A stretch of 62,378 bases of DNA from Planktothrix serta PCC 8927 (GCF_900010725.2 NZ_LR734876.1:62319-124696); one strand, 5' to 3'. Counted from the first letter of the stretch, positions 46,016-54,132 are shown. Notes: generated by a model not told the origin, from the letters alone. Numbers and translations: made by a program.

Positions 46016-47248
46016 TTATTTTTCAGGAATTTCTTGATCAATAAAAATTTTAATTGCTAGATCTCCTATCGCCTTAGTTGCCACAGCATTAATTGTTACG
46101 GAAATTATACTACCAAAGCCAGGTATAAGTTTAGCAACTTCTCCACTCAGTGTAGTTAATCCCCAATTAGCACCTAAACCTGCGCCTGCTGTTGCAATAA
46201 AATCTGCTACTGTTTCTGGTGAAAGATCACGTCCACTTAAGTATCCAATAAAAGTTACCATCATTGTTTGAATAGCTCCAATAATTGGGAACGAACTTCC
46301 AGGAATCGGATTCGCACTAATCACCCCAGACAAAACAGAACAAGTATCAACTACACTAATAGCTTGCTTACGTTGAAAGTCTTTGATTTTTGATGTTTTT
46401 AAAATCGAGACAGTTGTTTCTTTGGGAAGACATTTAAGCATCTCTTTAACTAATTCTTCAATATTCCATCTTCCATCCGACTCTGGATCTATTTCCGCAC
46501 CTTCTCCTTCATAATACTCCGCATAAGTAACAGTAGGAACAACATTTATACTATCAATAGATCTCTCAAAGTAAGCTTTGTAATTTTTGTACAAAACTAG
46601 ATGATTCCTTAGAGATGTCTCGGAGGGTCGCGTCAGATCAAGTTTAGCCTGATTATCCAGTTTCTCCCACCTTGGGCCATAGACTAACTGATCACAATGG
46701 GTCAACACACCAATTAAAGGAATTTTGCGAGAATATTTTTTATAAATTACTTGATATACTTCATCAAGAGCTTGTAAATCTTCTTTAACTCCTACATTAA
46801 CATCGCTGGCTTTACAAAGAAAGAGAATTAAATCAGGAGAATATTGATTCACAGCATTCAAAATACTGTTAAGAGGAGTTTTTGCTGAATCTTTCTCAAA
46901 AGGATCTTTATCTTCTTGAAGACCTCTTGTATCTAAAATATGAAGAATTTCACTACCATCATACTGATTATAGTAAGTTTTCCATTGAGCCTGTCCAGTT
47001 TGAGGCTCAATCATACTTACCTCAGCTACTTTTCTTCCACAAATAGCATTAATTAGAGATGATTTACCGGACTTACAACGACCAACAACCATGATACGAG
47101 GAGGACGCATTTCTAGGATCAAATCAAGAACTTCATCTAAATATTTGTTGATGTCCTGTTTACCAGGAAACCAATCAGGAATAGAGGAAACTAACTTTTT
47201 CAGTGCTGTAACCGAGGGTTCAATTGGATGATTTTTAACTTCAGACAT
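46016..47248 (-). CDS. Dynamin/Era-like GTPase with C-terminal DUF697-like membrane domain
   Basis: 410 aa. G1 VVGRCKSGKSS (residues 54-64), G3 ILDTRG, and G4 THCD identify a GTPase; there is an unusual K-S-G in place of the usual G-x-G before the lysine. The C-terminal third (about 305-405) is mostly hydrophobic and Gly/Ala-rich (IPGFGSIISVTINAVATKAIGD), as in DUF697/YcjF-like membrane GTPases. Function unknown; similar proteins appear in stress or defence contexts. Same strand as the AAA ATPase 76 bp further on. Confidence 0.75.
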   Translation of the reverse strand: MSEVKNHPIEPSVTALKKLVSSIPDWFPGKQDINKYLDEVLDLILEMRPPRIMVVGRCKSGKSSLINAICGRKVAEVSMIEPQTGQAQWKTYYNQYDGSEILHILDTRGLQEDKDPFEKDSAKTPLNSILNAVNQYSPDLILFLCKASDVNVGVKEDLQALDEVYQVIYKKYSRKIPLIGVLTHCDQLVYGPRWEKLDNQAKLDLTRPSETSLRNHLVLYKNYKAYFERSIDSINVVPTVTYAEYYEGEGAEIDPESDGRWNIEELVKEMLKCLPKETTVSILKTSKIKDFQRKQAISVVDTCSVLSGVISANPIPGSSFPIIGAIQTMMVTFIGYLSGRDLSPETVADFIATAGAGLGANWGLTTLSGEVAKLIPGFGSIISVTINAVATKAIGDLAIKIFIDQEIPEK

Positions 47249-47325
47249 ACAGTAACTAATTTAAGATGATATTAATTTTAACCGCTAAAATCAAGAAATA
47301 AGTCTATAAAACCTTAACCTAACCC

Positions 47326-47562
47326 ATGACCCTAACACCCTCAGTAGAATTTTTAGATGAATTTGACATTGTTGTGGTCGGTGCTGGACATTCTGGCTGT
47401 GAGGCGGCGCTGGCTGCGGCCCGGTTGGGATGTCGTACCCTGCTCTTAACCCTCAACCTCGATAAAATCGCTTGGCAACCCTGTAACCCGGCTGTTGGAG
47501 GCCCTGCCAAGTCCCAACTCGTCCATGAAATTGATGCTTTGGGCGGGGAAATTGGCAAAGCA
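47326..47562 (+). pseudogene. Truncated duplicate of the mnmG 5' end, copy A
   Basis: Bases 47326-47559 match the first 78 codons of the intact mnmG at 50760 with 14 substitutions, counted by eye (94% identity), starting exactly at the ATG. After the GGCAAA block the sequences part abruptly; here two more codons and a stop (GCATGA) follow. The copy differs from the intact gene at codon 36 (Cys rather than Ser) and other sites, so it is not a recent exact duplication. The copy's own protein (79 aa) lacks most of the FAD domain and is unlikely to work. Confidence 0.9.
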
Positions 47563-47620
47563 TGACAACAGTTGTTGACAAAATTTTATAATTATACTAC
47601 AATTAGTCCATATACTTCAG

Positions 47621-47737
47621 AGGTACCCCGAACTGCACGGGGGGGCATGGTACAGTTGAAATGCTGTGCGCCTCGGTATCTATCAGGTACCCCGAACTGC
47701 ACGGGGGGGCATGGTACAGTTGAAATGCTGTGCGCCT
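47621..47737. repeat. Two identical 53-nt direct repeats 11 bp apart
   Basis: Copies at 47621-47673 and 47685-47737 (period 64) are identical by eye. Each begins AGGTACCCCG and ends TGCGCCT. The unit is self-complementary in several ways: CCCCG-AACTGCA-CGGGG, ACAG-TTGAAATG-CTGT, GCAC...GTGC, and AGG...CCT at the ends. Possible RNA-encoding repeats; no match to CRISPR, because there are only two copies and an 11-bp spacer. Such tandem hairpins are seen in type III antitoxin RNAs, but the adjacent gene faces the wrong way. Confidence 0.8.
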
Positions 47738-47784
47738 GTTGAGCTTAAAAACAACTGTTGATCGTAGACATCAACATGATTTTA

Positions 47785-47813
47785 AGAACCGCGATTAAAT
47801 CAATCGCGGTTCT
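47785..47813 (-). terminator. 12-bp perfect hairpin after the DUF3800 gene
   Basis: AGAACCGCGATT-AAATC-AATCGCGGTTCT ends 5 bp from the DUF3800 stop on the minus strand. Strong stem, AT-rich flanks; reads as a terminator for that gene or for the 53-nt repeats on the other strand. Confidence 0.6.
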
Positions 47814-47818
47814 GAATT

Positions 47819-48595
47819 TTAAGATGACTTGTCATGTAAATCGTCTTCAAAATTGATGGGAGAATCAGGAATTTGAAGGAGATAAATTTTGGATTTTAAT
47901 AAATCAAAAGCTTCCTGCAACTTCTGAGAAGCAATTTCCTTCTTTTCGTTGACTCGACGAGCCAACAAATATGCTACATAATCAGCAAGCTGTAAACCTG
48001 TATAAAACTCTGAGAAGCCAAACCAGGGCTTTTCTATAAAACAAGGAGTTTCTTCTTGTAATTCTATCCAATCTTCATAGACTTTCACCAGTCTTCCATC
48101 TTGGACAGAATTATGAGAACTTGAACGAGAATCCATCAACAAAATCCCTATTTGATTTGATGTTTTGAGAAAATAGTTTAAGATATCTAGCATTTTTTTA
48201 AAAGACAATTGATATAAATCAGCATCATTTTCAATATAACGTTCAACGTCTTTATTAATTTGTTTTTGTTTGTCTATAATTAATTTTTTATTGATTACAA
48301 TAGCAAAGATAGAAGACTGAGATTGACTTAAATTTTGAGCAAGTTGTAGAAAAACTTTGAATCTATATTCTTGATTAACGTTTTTAAATTTGCCCTTTCC
48401 CTGCCAAATATCATGTCCCTTAAGTTCCCAGTCTGTCAGCTTACCTCCAGATAACCAACTCTGTTTTAGTGAATGTAGTTCTCGCTCCATTTCTGGCACA
48501 CAGTATGCAGGAACAGCAAGACTAACTAGAAAAAAGAAATTAGTTTCTTGATCCTTCCAGCCAGTTCCACCCTCATCAATGTAAAATAATATCAT
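47819..48595 (-). CDS. DUF3800 domain protein
   Basis: 258 aa. The family signatures are MILFYIDEGGTG at the N-terminus, FAIVINKK, GILLMDSRSSS (Asp) near residue 154 and GLQLADYVAYLLARR near residue 210. The conserved acidic residues suggest a metal-dependent hydrolase fold, but no activity is proven for the family, which often lies near mobile or defence genes. It is the only gene between mnmG copies A and B and is transcribed against them. Confidence 0.78.
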   Translation of the reverse strand: MILFYIDEGGTGWKDQETNFFFLVSLAVPAYCVPEMERELHSLKQSWLSGGKLTDWELKGHDIWQGKGKFKNVNQEYRFKVFLQLAQNLSQSQSSIFAIVINKKLIIDKQKQINKDVERYIENDADLYQLSFKKMLDILNYFLKTSNQIGILLMDSRSSSHNSVQDGRLVKVYEDWIELQEETPCFIEKPWFGFSEFYTGLQLADYVAYLLARRVNEKKEIASQKLQEAFDLLKSKIYLLQIPDSPINFEDDLHDKSS

Positions 48596-48692
48596 TCCAC
48601 TGTTTATACTTAACTGGGCTAATAAATTTTATCATTGGTTAATATAATCGCTACAATTAAACAGTAGATTAAGCCATATTTGTGTACAATTT

Positions 48693-48846
48693 ATGACCCT
48701 AACATCCTCAGTAGAATTTTTAGATGAATTTGACATTGTTGTGGTCGGCGCCGGACATTCGGGCTGTGAAGCGGCGCTGGCGACAGCACGCTTAGGATGT
48801 CGTACCCTGCTCTTGGAGGCCCTGTCGTCCATGAAGTCGATGCTTT
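48693..48846 (+). pseudogene. Decayed duplicate of the mnmG 5' end, copy B
   Basis: Starts at the ATG at 48693 and follows mnmG for about 72 codons, with two internal deletions of 49 and 12 bp relative to the intact gene (215 bp reduced to 154). Homology stops after ATGCTTT at 48846. Both deletions leave it frame-broken and non-functional. The upstream sequence is unlike that of either other copy. Confidence 0.9.
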
Positions 48847-48912
48847 AACCACGGCTGGATCAATCGTGTTTTTTAGTTTGATAGAATAGTATTGATCATT
48901 AATAAAATCATC

Positions 48913-49791
48913 ATGCAGCAACTTTATCTTCAATTTAAAAGTCCTAATCAATTTCCTTATCAAAACTATATGTTTAATCAGATGAAACAAGAACCTTGCT
49001 TCATCTCAAAACAGGGCGTTCTTTTTGAAGAAGATTGTCTACCACTTTTAAAACAGATCAATAACAGTGTAGCTGATGTTGTTTTTGCTGATCCTCCCTT
49101 TAATTTAGGGAAAAAATATGGCAAAAAGCATGATGATAGCCTCGAAGATAGTGAATATCTAAACTGGTGTTATACTTGGCTGGATGAATGTTGCCGGATT
49201 CTTAAAGACGGGGGCAGTTTATTTATTTACAATTTACCTAAATGGAATATGTTGTTAGGCTCTTATTTAATGAATAAGGGTTTAACTTTTAGACATTGGA
49301 TTACTATTAGTCAAAAATCGAGTTTACCGATTCCAGGGCGATTATATCCTAGCCATTATAGTCTTTTATATTATACAAAAGGCAAGCCAAACGTATTCCG
49401 TAAAATTAGAACTCCCATAGAAACTTGCCGTCATTGTGGGGGTGAAATTAAAGATTATGGCGGTCATCGTCATGCCATGAACCCATTAGGAGTCAATTTA
49501 ACCGATGTTTGGACAGACATTCCTCCTGTCCGTCATTGGAAATTTAAAAGTAAAAAACGGACAACTAATCAACTCTCAACCAAGATTTTAGATCGGGTCA
49601 TTGAAATGTCAAGTTTACCCGGAGATTTAATCATTGATCCCTTTGGTGGAAGTGGAACAACCTATGCCGTTTGTGAAGCGACAGGTCGCCATTGGATCGG
49701 AATGGAAATCCAAAATTGTGATGTGATTATTGAACGGTTAACCGAAGAAAATCTACATTATCATAAAAATAATGATTATGTTGAGGGTTAG
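48913..49791 (+). CDS. Type II DNA methyltransferase (DPPF, beta-class) of the BamHI-like R-M system
   Basis: About 292 aa. Motif IV FADPPFNLGKKYG near residue 61 comes before motif I VIDPFGGSGTT near 245, the beta-class order. It also contains a zinc-like CRHCGGE and LTDVWTDIPPVRHWKFKSKKRTTNQLS. DPPF occurs in N6-adenine enzymes such as HinfI type, but N4-cytosine cannot be excluded. The frame opens with TTG at 48892; ATG at 48913 is likelier and ATG at 48970 is also possible. It converges on and overlaps the endonuclease stop by 4 bp. Confidence 0.88.
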   Translation: MQQLYLQFKSPNQFPYQNYMFNQMKQEPCFISKQGVLFEEDCLPLLKQINNSVADVVFADPPFNLGKKYGKKHDDSLEDSEYLNWCYTWLDECCRILKDGGSLFIYNLPKWNMLLGSYLMNKGLTFRHWITISQKSSLPIPGRLYPSHYSLLYYTKGKPNVFRKIRTPIETCRHCGGEIKDYGGHRHAMNPLGVNLTDVWTDIPPVRHWKFKSKKRTTNQLSTKILDRVIEMSSLPGDLIIDPFGGSGTTYAVCEATGRHWIGMEIQNCDVIIERLTEENLHYHKNNDYVEG

Positions 49792-50387
49792 TTATTAGCA
49801 CGTCCATCTGTTCCTTTAGGAATTCTAGGAACATCAAAACTGATTTCATCTTGTTCAATTCCTAAAATAACTAAAACCCCAGGATAGGATGCAATACTAT
49901 TTAACCAAAAGTTAAAATATGGTTCTAATTCTTCATAATTCCCAATTCTATCAGTTAAATACTTAGCTAAATTTCGGCAGGGAACAATCAAAAATCCAGC
50001 GATAATGAGTTGCTGCTGAATTGCAAATGCCATTTTATTCAAAGAACGATGGCTTGAGGAAACATTTCCAGTTTCCCACTCAGCAACAGCGATTTTACCC
50101 TCACTTGTCAAAACTGCGTCAACTTTTCCCAAACCAATGATTATGGCTAACTCTGTTAACCAACCTTGATCTTTTAAATCCTTTATAAAATTATCTTTAA
50201 TAGGTTTGACACCATTTCCTTGTCCTCTTTTTTTTCCACTTTCAGGATAAACTGAAAAAGTTCCAGTTCCTACGGGCCAGTCCACTTGTTGAATAGCATT
50301 TTCAACTTGCTTTTTCGCTTGGATATAAATGGGATTAGTTAAGGTTTCTAATGAATGGGATAAAATTCTAATCTTCGGAATCTTCAT
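49788..50387 (-). CDS. Restriction endonuclease, BamHI family
   Basis: 199 aa. The resemblance to BamHI is strong from memory: EWETGNVSSSHRSLNKM corresponds to EFETGNISSAHRSMNKL, NLAKYLTDRIGNYEELEPYF to the BamHI stretch around residues 160-180, and VPRIPKGTDG to VPLIPKGSDG. Catalytic residues are KVDAV (Asp90) and AEWETGN (Glu103, Glu105), the counterparts of BamHI Asp94, Glu111 and Glu113. This predicts cleavage of GGATCC, but related enzymes can differ, so that is inference. The length is nearer the short BamHI isoschizomers. Start ATG at 50387 overlaps the controller gene by 20 bp. Confidence 0.88.
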   Translation of the reverse strand: MKIPKIRILSHSLETLTNPIYIQAKKQVENAIQQVDWPVGTGTFSVYPESGKKRGQGNGVKPIKDNFIKDLKDQGWLTELAIIIGLGKVDAVLTSEGKIAVAEWETGNVSSSHRSLNKMAFAIQQQLIIAGFLIVPCRNLAKYLTDRIGNYEELEPYFNFWLNSIASYPGVLVILGIEQDEISFDVPRIPKGTDGRANN

Positions 50388-50622
50388 AAAGTTCTAAAGT
50401 TTTTAACTGAACTTCAATCTCTTGAATAAACTGGGATGCTGGAATATCTAAAGCTTCAGCAAGTCGAAACAAAACATTCAGAGTCGGTGATTTTACTCCT
50501 CTTTCTAAAAGACTAATATAAGTTCGATGTAAACCCGCCTCAAAAGCCAGTTCTTCCTGACTTAAATTCAAAAATTCTCGCCTTTGCTTTAATACTTTTC
50601 CAAAGACTTTTGCTAAAGTCAC
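50368..50622 (-). CDS. Controller (C) protein, XRE-type HTH, of the BamHI-like R-M system
   Basis: 84 aa starting at a GTG. A compact HTH: KQRREFLNLSQEELAFEAG-LHRTYISLLERGVKSPTLNVLFRLAEALDIP, the typical C-protein form. Such proteins delay endonuclease synthesis after entry into a new host. It precedes and overlaps the endonuclease gene by 20 bp (C-R order). A C-box-like direct repeat (50681-50706) lies upstream. Confidence 0.88.
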   Translation of the reverse strand: MTLAKVFGKVLKQRREFLNLSQEELAFEAGLHRTYISLLERGVKSPTLNVLFRLAEALDIPASQFIQEIEVQLKTLELYEDSED

Positions 50623-50680
50623 GCTTTGCTAAATAACTAGACAAAAATCATCCTAAGACGTTATGAACTATAAATCTTCA

Positions 50681-50706
50681 GACTATAGTATGCAGACTAC
50701 GAGACT
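50681..50706 (-). promoter_or_regulatory. C-box-like operator for the C gene
   Basis: GACTATAGTATGCAGACT then ACGAGACT: two GACT...AGT-type half-sites 14 bp apart, close to the consensus of controller protein operators (GACT...AGTC repeated about 15 bp apart). On the minus strand it contains TATAGT, which could serve as a -10. It is 59 bp upstream of the C gene GTG. Match is by eye. Confidence 0.5.
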
Positions 50707-50759
50707 GTTTCAAAGAATCGCTAAGATTAAAGAAAATATATTGCTATCCAATAGAAACG

Positions 50760-52676
50760 ATGACCCTAACATCCTCAGTAGAATTTTTAGATGAATTTGA
50801 CATTGTTGTGGTCGGTGCTGGACATTCAGGCTGTGAAGCGGCACTGGCTTCCGCACGCTTGGGAAGCCGTACCCTGCTCTTAACCCTCAACCTCGATAAA
50901 ATCGCTTGGCAACCCTGCAACCCGGCTGTTGGAGGCCCTGCTAAGTCCCAACTCGTCCATGAAATCGATGCTTTGGGTGGGGAAATTGGCAAAATGGCCG
51001 ACCGTACCTATTTGCAAAAACGGGTGCTGAATATTTCTCGCGGCCCTGCGGTGTGGGCTTTACGCGCTCAAACCGATAAACGGGAATACGCCGCCGTGAT
51101 GAAAAATATTATTGAAAATCAGGATAATTTGACCGTGCGAGAAGGGATGGTGACGGATTTAATTTTAGGTAAAAATCAAGAAATTATTGGGGTTGAAACT
51201 TATTTTGGAGTTGCTTTTAAATGTCAAGCCGTTATTTTAACAACGGGTACATTTTTAGGTGGTATTATTTGGGTTGGTAATAAATCAATGGTTGCGGGAC
51301 GAGCGGGAGAATTTGCGGCTATTGGGTTAACAGAAACTCTCAACCGTTTAGGGTTTGAAACCGGACGATTAAAAACCGGAACTCCGGCGCGAGTTGATAA
51401 ACGTTCTGTAGATTATTCTAAATTAGAACCCCAACCGGGAGATACAGAAGTTCGCTGGTTTAGTTTCGACCCAGAAGTACAAATTGAACGGGAACAAATG
51501 TGTTGTCATTTGACTCGAACCACTGCTAAAACTCACCAAATTATTCGAGAAAATTTGCATTTATCTCCGGTTTATGGCGGTTGGGTAGATTCAAAAGGCC
51601 CCCGTTATTGTCCGAGTATTGAAGATAAAATTGTTCGGTTTGCGGATAAGGAAAGTCATCAGATTTTTATTGAACCGGAAGGTCGAGATATTCCTGAGTT
51701 GTATATTCAAGGATTTTCAACGGGTTTCCCTGAAACTTTGCAATTGCAAATGTTAAGAAGTCTTCCGGGGTTAGAAAATTGTGCAATGTTGCGTCCAGCT
51801 TATGCGGTGGAATACGATTATTTACCCGCAACTCAATGTTATCCAACGTTGATGACGAAGAAAATTGAGGGGTTATTTTGTGCCGGACAAATTAATGGCA
51901 CAACGGGCTATGAAGAAGCAGCAGCCCAAGGTTTTGTGGCGGGAATTAATGCGGTGAGATTTGTCAAACATCAAGAGATGATTGTATTTTCGCGGGAACA
52001 AAGTTATGTCGGAACGTTAATTGATGATTTGTGTACAAAAGATTTACGAGAACCTTATCGAATGTTAACGAGTCGCTCGGAATATCGGTTATTATTACGG
52101 TCTGATAATGCGGATGAACGGTTAACGCCCTTGGGTCGAGAAATTGGGTTAATTGATCACCGTCGTTGGGAGTTATTTCAACGGAAGCAAGAGAATATTC
52201 TGGCAGAAAAAGAACGGTTATACTCAACTCGAATTAAGGAAAATGATCAAGTAGGAATTTCTATTTTTAATGACACCCAACAAAAGATTAAAGGGTCAAT
52301 TACCTTAGCAGATTTGTTGCGCCGTCCGGGGTTCCATTACGTTGATTTAGAAAAGTATAATTTAGGCAATCTTAATCTTAATCAAGTGGAAAAAGAAGGA
52401 GCAGAAATCGAGATTAAATATTCAGGATATCTGCAACGCCAACAAAACCAAATTGACCAAGTTAGTCGCCAATCTAACCGAGCTTTACCTGAAGATTTAG
52501 ATTACATGAAAATTGAAACCTTGTCGATGGAGGCGCGAGAAAAGTTAATGAAAGTTAAACCGTTAACCGTTGGTCAAGCGTCGAGAATTGGAGGGGTTAA
52601 CCCGGCTGATATTAATGCGTTGTTGATTTATTTAGAAGTGCGAAATCGTCAACAAGCGGTGAGTCTAAATTCCTAA
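50760..52676 (+). CDS. mnmG: tRNA uridine-5-carboxymethylaminomethyl modification enzyme MnmG (GidA)
   Basis: FAD protein that with MnmE modifies U34 of several tRNAs. At 638 aa the family features are the dinucleotide motif [16 protein letters not shown] (residues 15-29), [51 protein letters not shown], and the C-terminal helical domain with [11 protein letters not shown]. The N-terminal 78 codons are duplicated twice upstream. Its ATG at 50760 is preceded by sequence of the BamHI-like insert, not by the sequence preceding copy A, so its promoter has changed. Confidence 0.97.
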   Translation: MTLTSSVEFLDEFDIVVVGAGHSGCEAALASARLGSRTLLLTLNLDKIAWQPCNPAVGGPAKSQLVHEIDALGGEIGKMADRTYLQKRVLNISRGPAVWALRAQTDKREYAAVMKNIIENQDNLTVREGMVTDLILGKNQEIIGVETYFGVAFKCQAVILTTGTFLGGIIWVGNKSMVAGRAGEFAAIGLTETLNRLGFETGRLKTGTPARVDKRSVDYSKLEPQPGDTEVRWFSFDPEVQIEREQMCCHLTRTTAKTHQIIRENLHLSPVYGGWVDSKGPRYCPSIEDKIVRFADKESHQIFIEPEGRDIPELYIQGFSTGFPETLQLQMLRSLPGLENCAMLRPAYAVEYDYLPATQCYPTLMTKKIEGLFCAGQINGTTGYEEAAAQGFVAGINAVRFVKHQEMIVFSREQSYVGTLIDDLCTKDLREPYRMLTSRSEYRLLLRSDNADERLTPLGREIGLIDHRRWELFQRKQENILAEKERLYSTRIKENDQVGISIFNDTQQKIKGSITLADLLRRPGFHYVDLEKYNLGNLNLNQVEKEGAEIEIKYSGYLQRQQNQIDQVSRQSNRALPEDLDYMKIETLSMEAREKLMKVKPLTVGQASRIGGVNPADINALLIYLEVRNRQQAVSLNS

Positions 52677-52706
52677 TGTTATATAATAAATCGCACTCAC
52701 CAACAG

Positions 52707-53603
52707 TCAATCTCTGTGAAAGTTACTATCACTCCGAGATTGGTTTTTCATATATTCTTTAATCACAGGTTCAAGACTCCAGCAAGATTCTTTACTGTTC
52801 TTGACCTGTTGAATTAAACCCCGTTTTTTCAAAGATTGTATAGCCCTTAAAAAATCGGTATCAGATGAAAATTCTGTAGGTTTACTCAAAATATTGACTG
52901 TTTTATCTTGGTTCGCTAACCACAACATCAGAAGTTGTTCAGATTCGGATAACCGTTGATCATGTTGTTTAATCAAAGGTTCTAAATCTCCTAAAAATGT
53001 AGTTTTATAGGATAAAAATTGCTCAACACTACCATTAAATAAATCTTTGATCGTAGAAGCAATGATATTTAACCACAGGGGGTTACCACTATAACGTTGA
53101 ATCAGTTCTGGCCATTTGTGTTGGTCTGTGAGTTTTCTGTCCGCTAAAAGTTGTGTTGCGGCTTGACCTAAACCTTGAAGTTGTAGCGTTTTACAATAGC
53201 GGTTTTCGGTTTCTAAGTTGGCGATTTCGATGGGTTGTTCCCAACTGAGGAGGAGCAGACAACTATTATGGGGAGATCTGCCAATTTCAGTTAACAGTTT
53301 ACCATAGTCTTGATATTCTGGGAGATAATTTCCGACGAATTGACGGGGGGTTAAGGTGTCTTGGAAATCGTCGAGGATAATTAAGCAACGGTGCGATCGC
53401 AAATCATCTAGGATGGAATGGCGGGAGTGTAAATAGTTGATAATTGATGGATTTTCGGTCGGTGGAGTTGGGGAGAAAAACTCGATGAGGTTAGTTTTGA
53501 GGGCGTTGAGGGTCGGGAATTTGCGATGAGTTCGCCACAGGATGCAATCAAAGTTATCTCCGATTTGTTCTACCAGTTGTCTCGCTAGGGTTGTTTTACC
53601 CAT
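52707..53603 (-). pseudogene. Beheaded NB-ARC (STAND-type) ATPase fragment
   Basis: 298 aa from an ATG that is the Met of the P-loop (GMGKTTLA). In intact NB-ARC proteins this loop is preceded by at least 30-200 residues; here codons for SATGLSG can be read just upstream in the same frame, then the sequence becomes the 3' part of a PIN gene. Walker B-like CLIILDDFQD, GLGQAA and a winged-helix-like LSESEQLLMLWLAN end follow. The N-terminal signalling domain has been lost by deletion. Whether the fragment is expressed is doubtful. Confidence 0.75.
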
Positions 53604-53857
53604 ACCCGATAATCCGGTTGCTGAATTACTGTCACATTAGGATGGTTATAGAGACTTTCAATTAACTCAATCGCAGCCTGACGAAAAAACGCGCCCCTTT
53701 TAGAAAAATCATTCAAAACTTCTGCTAAAACCATTTCACTGGTAAAAATATAAAGCGAATCCATCTGCTTAGATATATCTCGTGCTTTCTGATGTAATTC
53801 GTCTTTAGGATTTAGCAAAGCAACCCAATAACCCGTATCCGCAAAAACTCGTCTCAT
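53585..53857 (-). pseudogene. C-terminally truncated PIN domain toxin
   Basis: 90 aa. RRVFADTGYWVALLNPKDELHQKA gives the first acidic residue of a VapC-like PIN domain, and FTSEMVLAEVLNDFSKRG the second. The sequence matches the family up to NVTVIQQ, then turns into PDYRVWVKQP, which is the NB-ARC gene read in another frame. The last third with further catalytic aspartates is missing, so the toxin is probably inactive. The partner antitoxin gene is intact 5 bp upstream. Confidence 0.75.
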
Positions 53858-53862
53858 TCTCC

Positions 53863-54132
53863 CTAACCTTGATAAAGGTCAAAGTTTTTTGACAAATCAC
53901 TTGGCACTTTTTCCCATTCAGATTCAGGAATATTGGCTCCAATTTGGATAGCAATTTCCCAGATCGGTTTAACAGTGGGATCATACTGAATATCTGCTGC
54001 TTTGTCTCTATCATTAATGGTTTCAGAGACTTGTCGGAGTTGTACCATAATTTGTCCTAATAACCATAACTTATCTTCTACAGATAATTGATGAATAAAG
54101 TTTTCTAGTTCTAGTAATTGATTGGAAACCAT
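53863..54132 (-). CDS. Antitoxin-like protein upstream of the PIN gene
   Basis: 89 aa. LELENFIHQLSVEDKLWLLGQIMVQLRQ is a helical N-terminus common in cyanobacterial antitoxins paired with PIN toxins. ATG at 54132; stop 5 bp before the PIN start. With the toxin broken it may now be a free regulator or a relic. Confidence 0.65.
   Translation of the reverse strand: MVSNQLLELENFIHQLSVEDKLWLLGQIMVQLRQVSETINDRDKAADIQYDPTVKPIWEIAIQIGANIPESEWEKVPSDLSKNFDLYQG

Larger units (their letters stand above)
47566..47818. other. Non-coding segment of the first insert
   Basis: Between copy A of mnmG and the DUF3800 stop. It holds two identical 53-nt repeats and one strong hairpin (both listed separately). 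No ORF. Confidence 0.7.

Noticed and set aside
47621-47737. CRISPR array
   Set aside because: Only two repeats of 53 nt and an 11-bp spacer; no cas genes in the window.
47621-47818. Type III toxin-antitoxin locus (repeat RNA plus toxin)
   Set aside because: The repeat lies downstream of the DUF3800 gene on the opposite coding direction, and the protein is not a ToxN-like fold.
48691-48990. 99-aa minus-strand ORF over mnmG copy B
   Set aside because: Antisense of the decayed copy; the intact gene shows the same shadow frames at 50744-50992.
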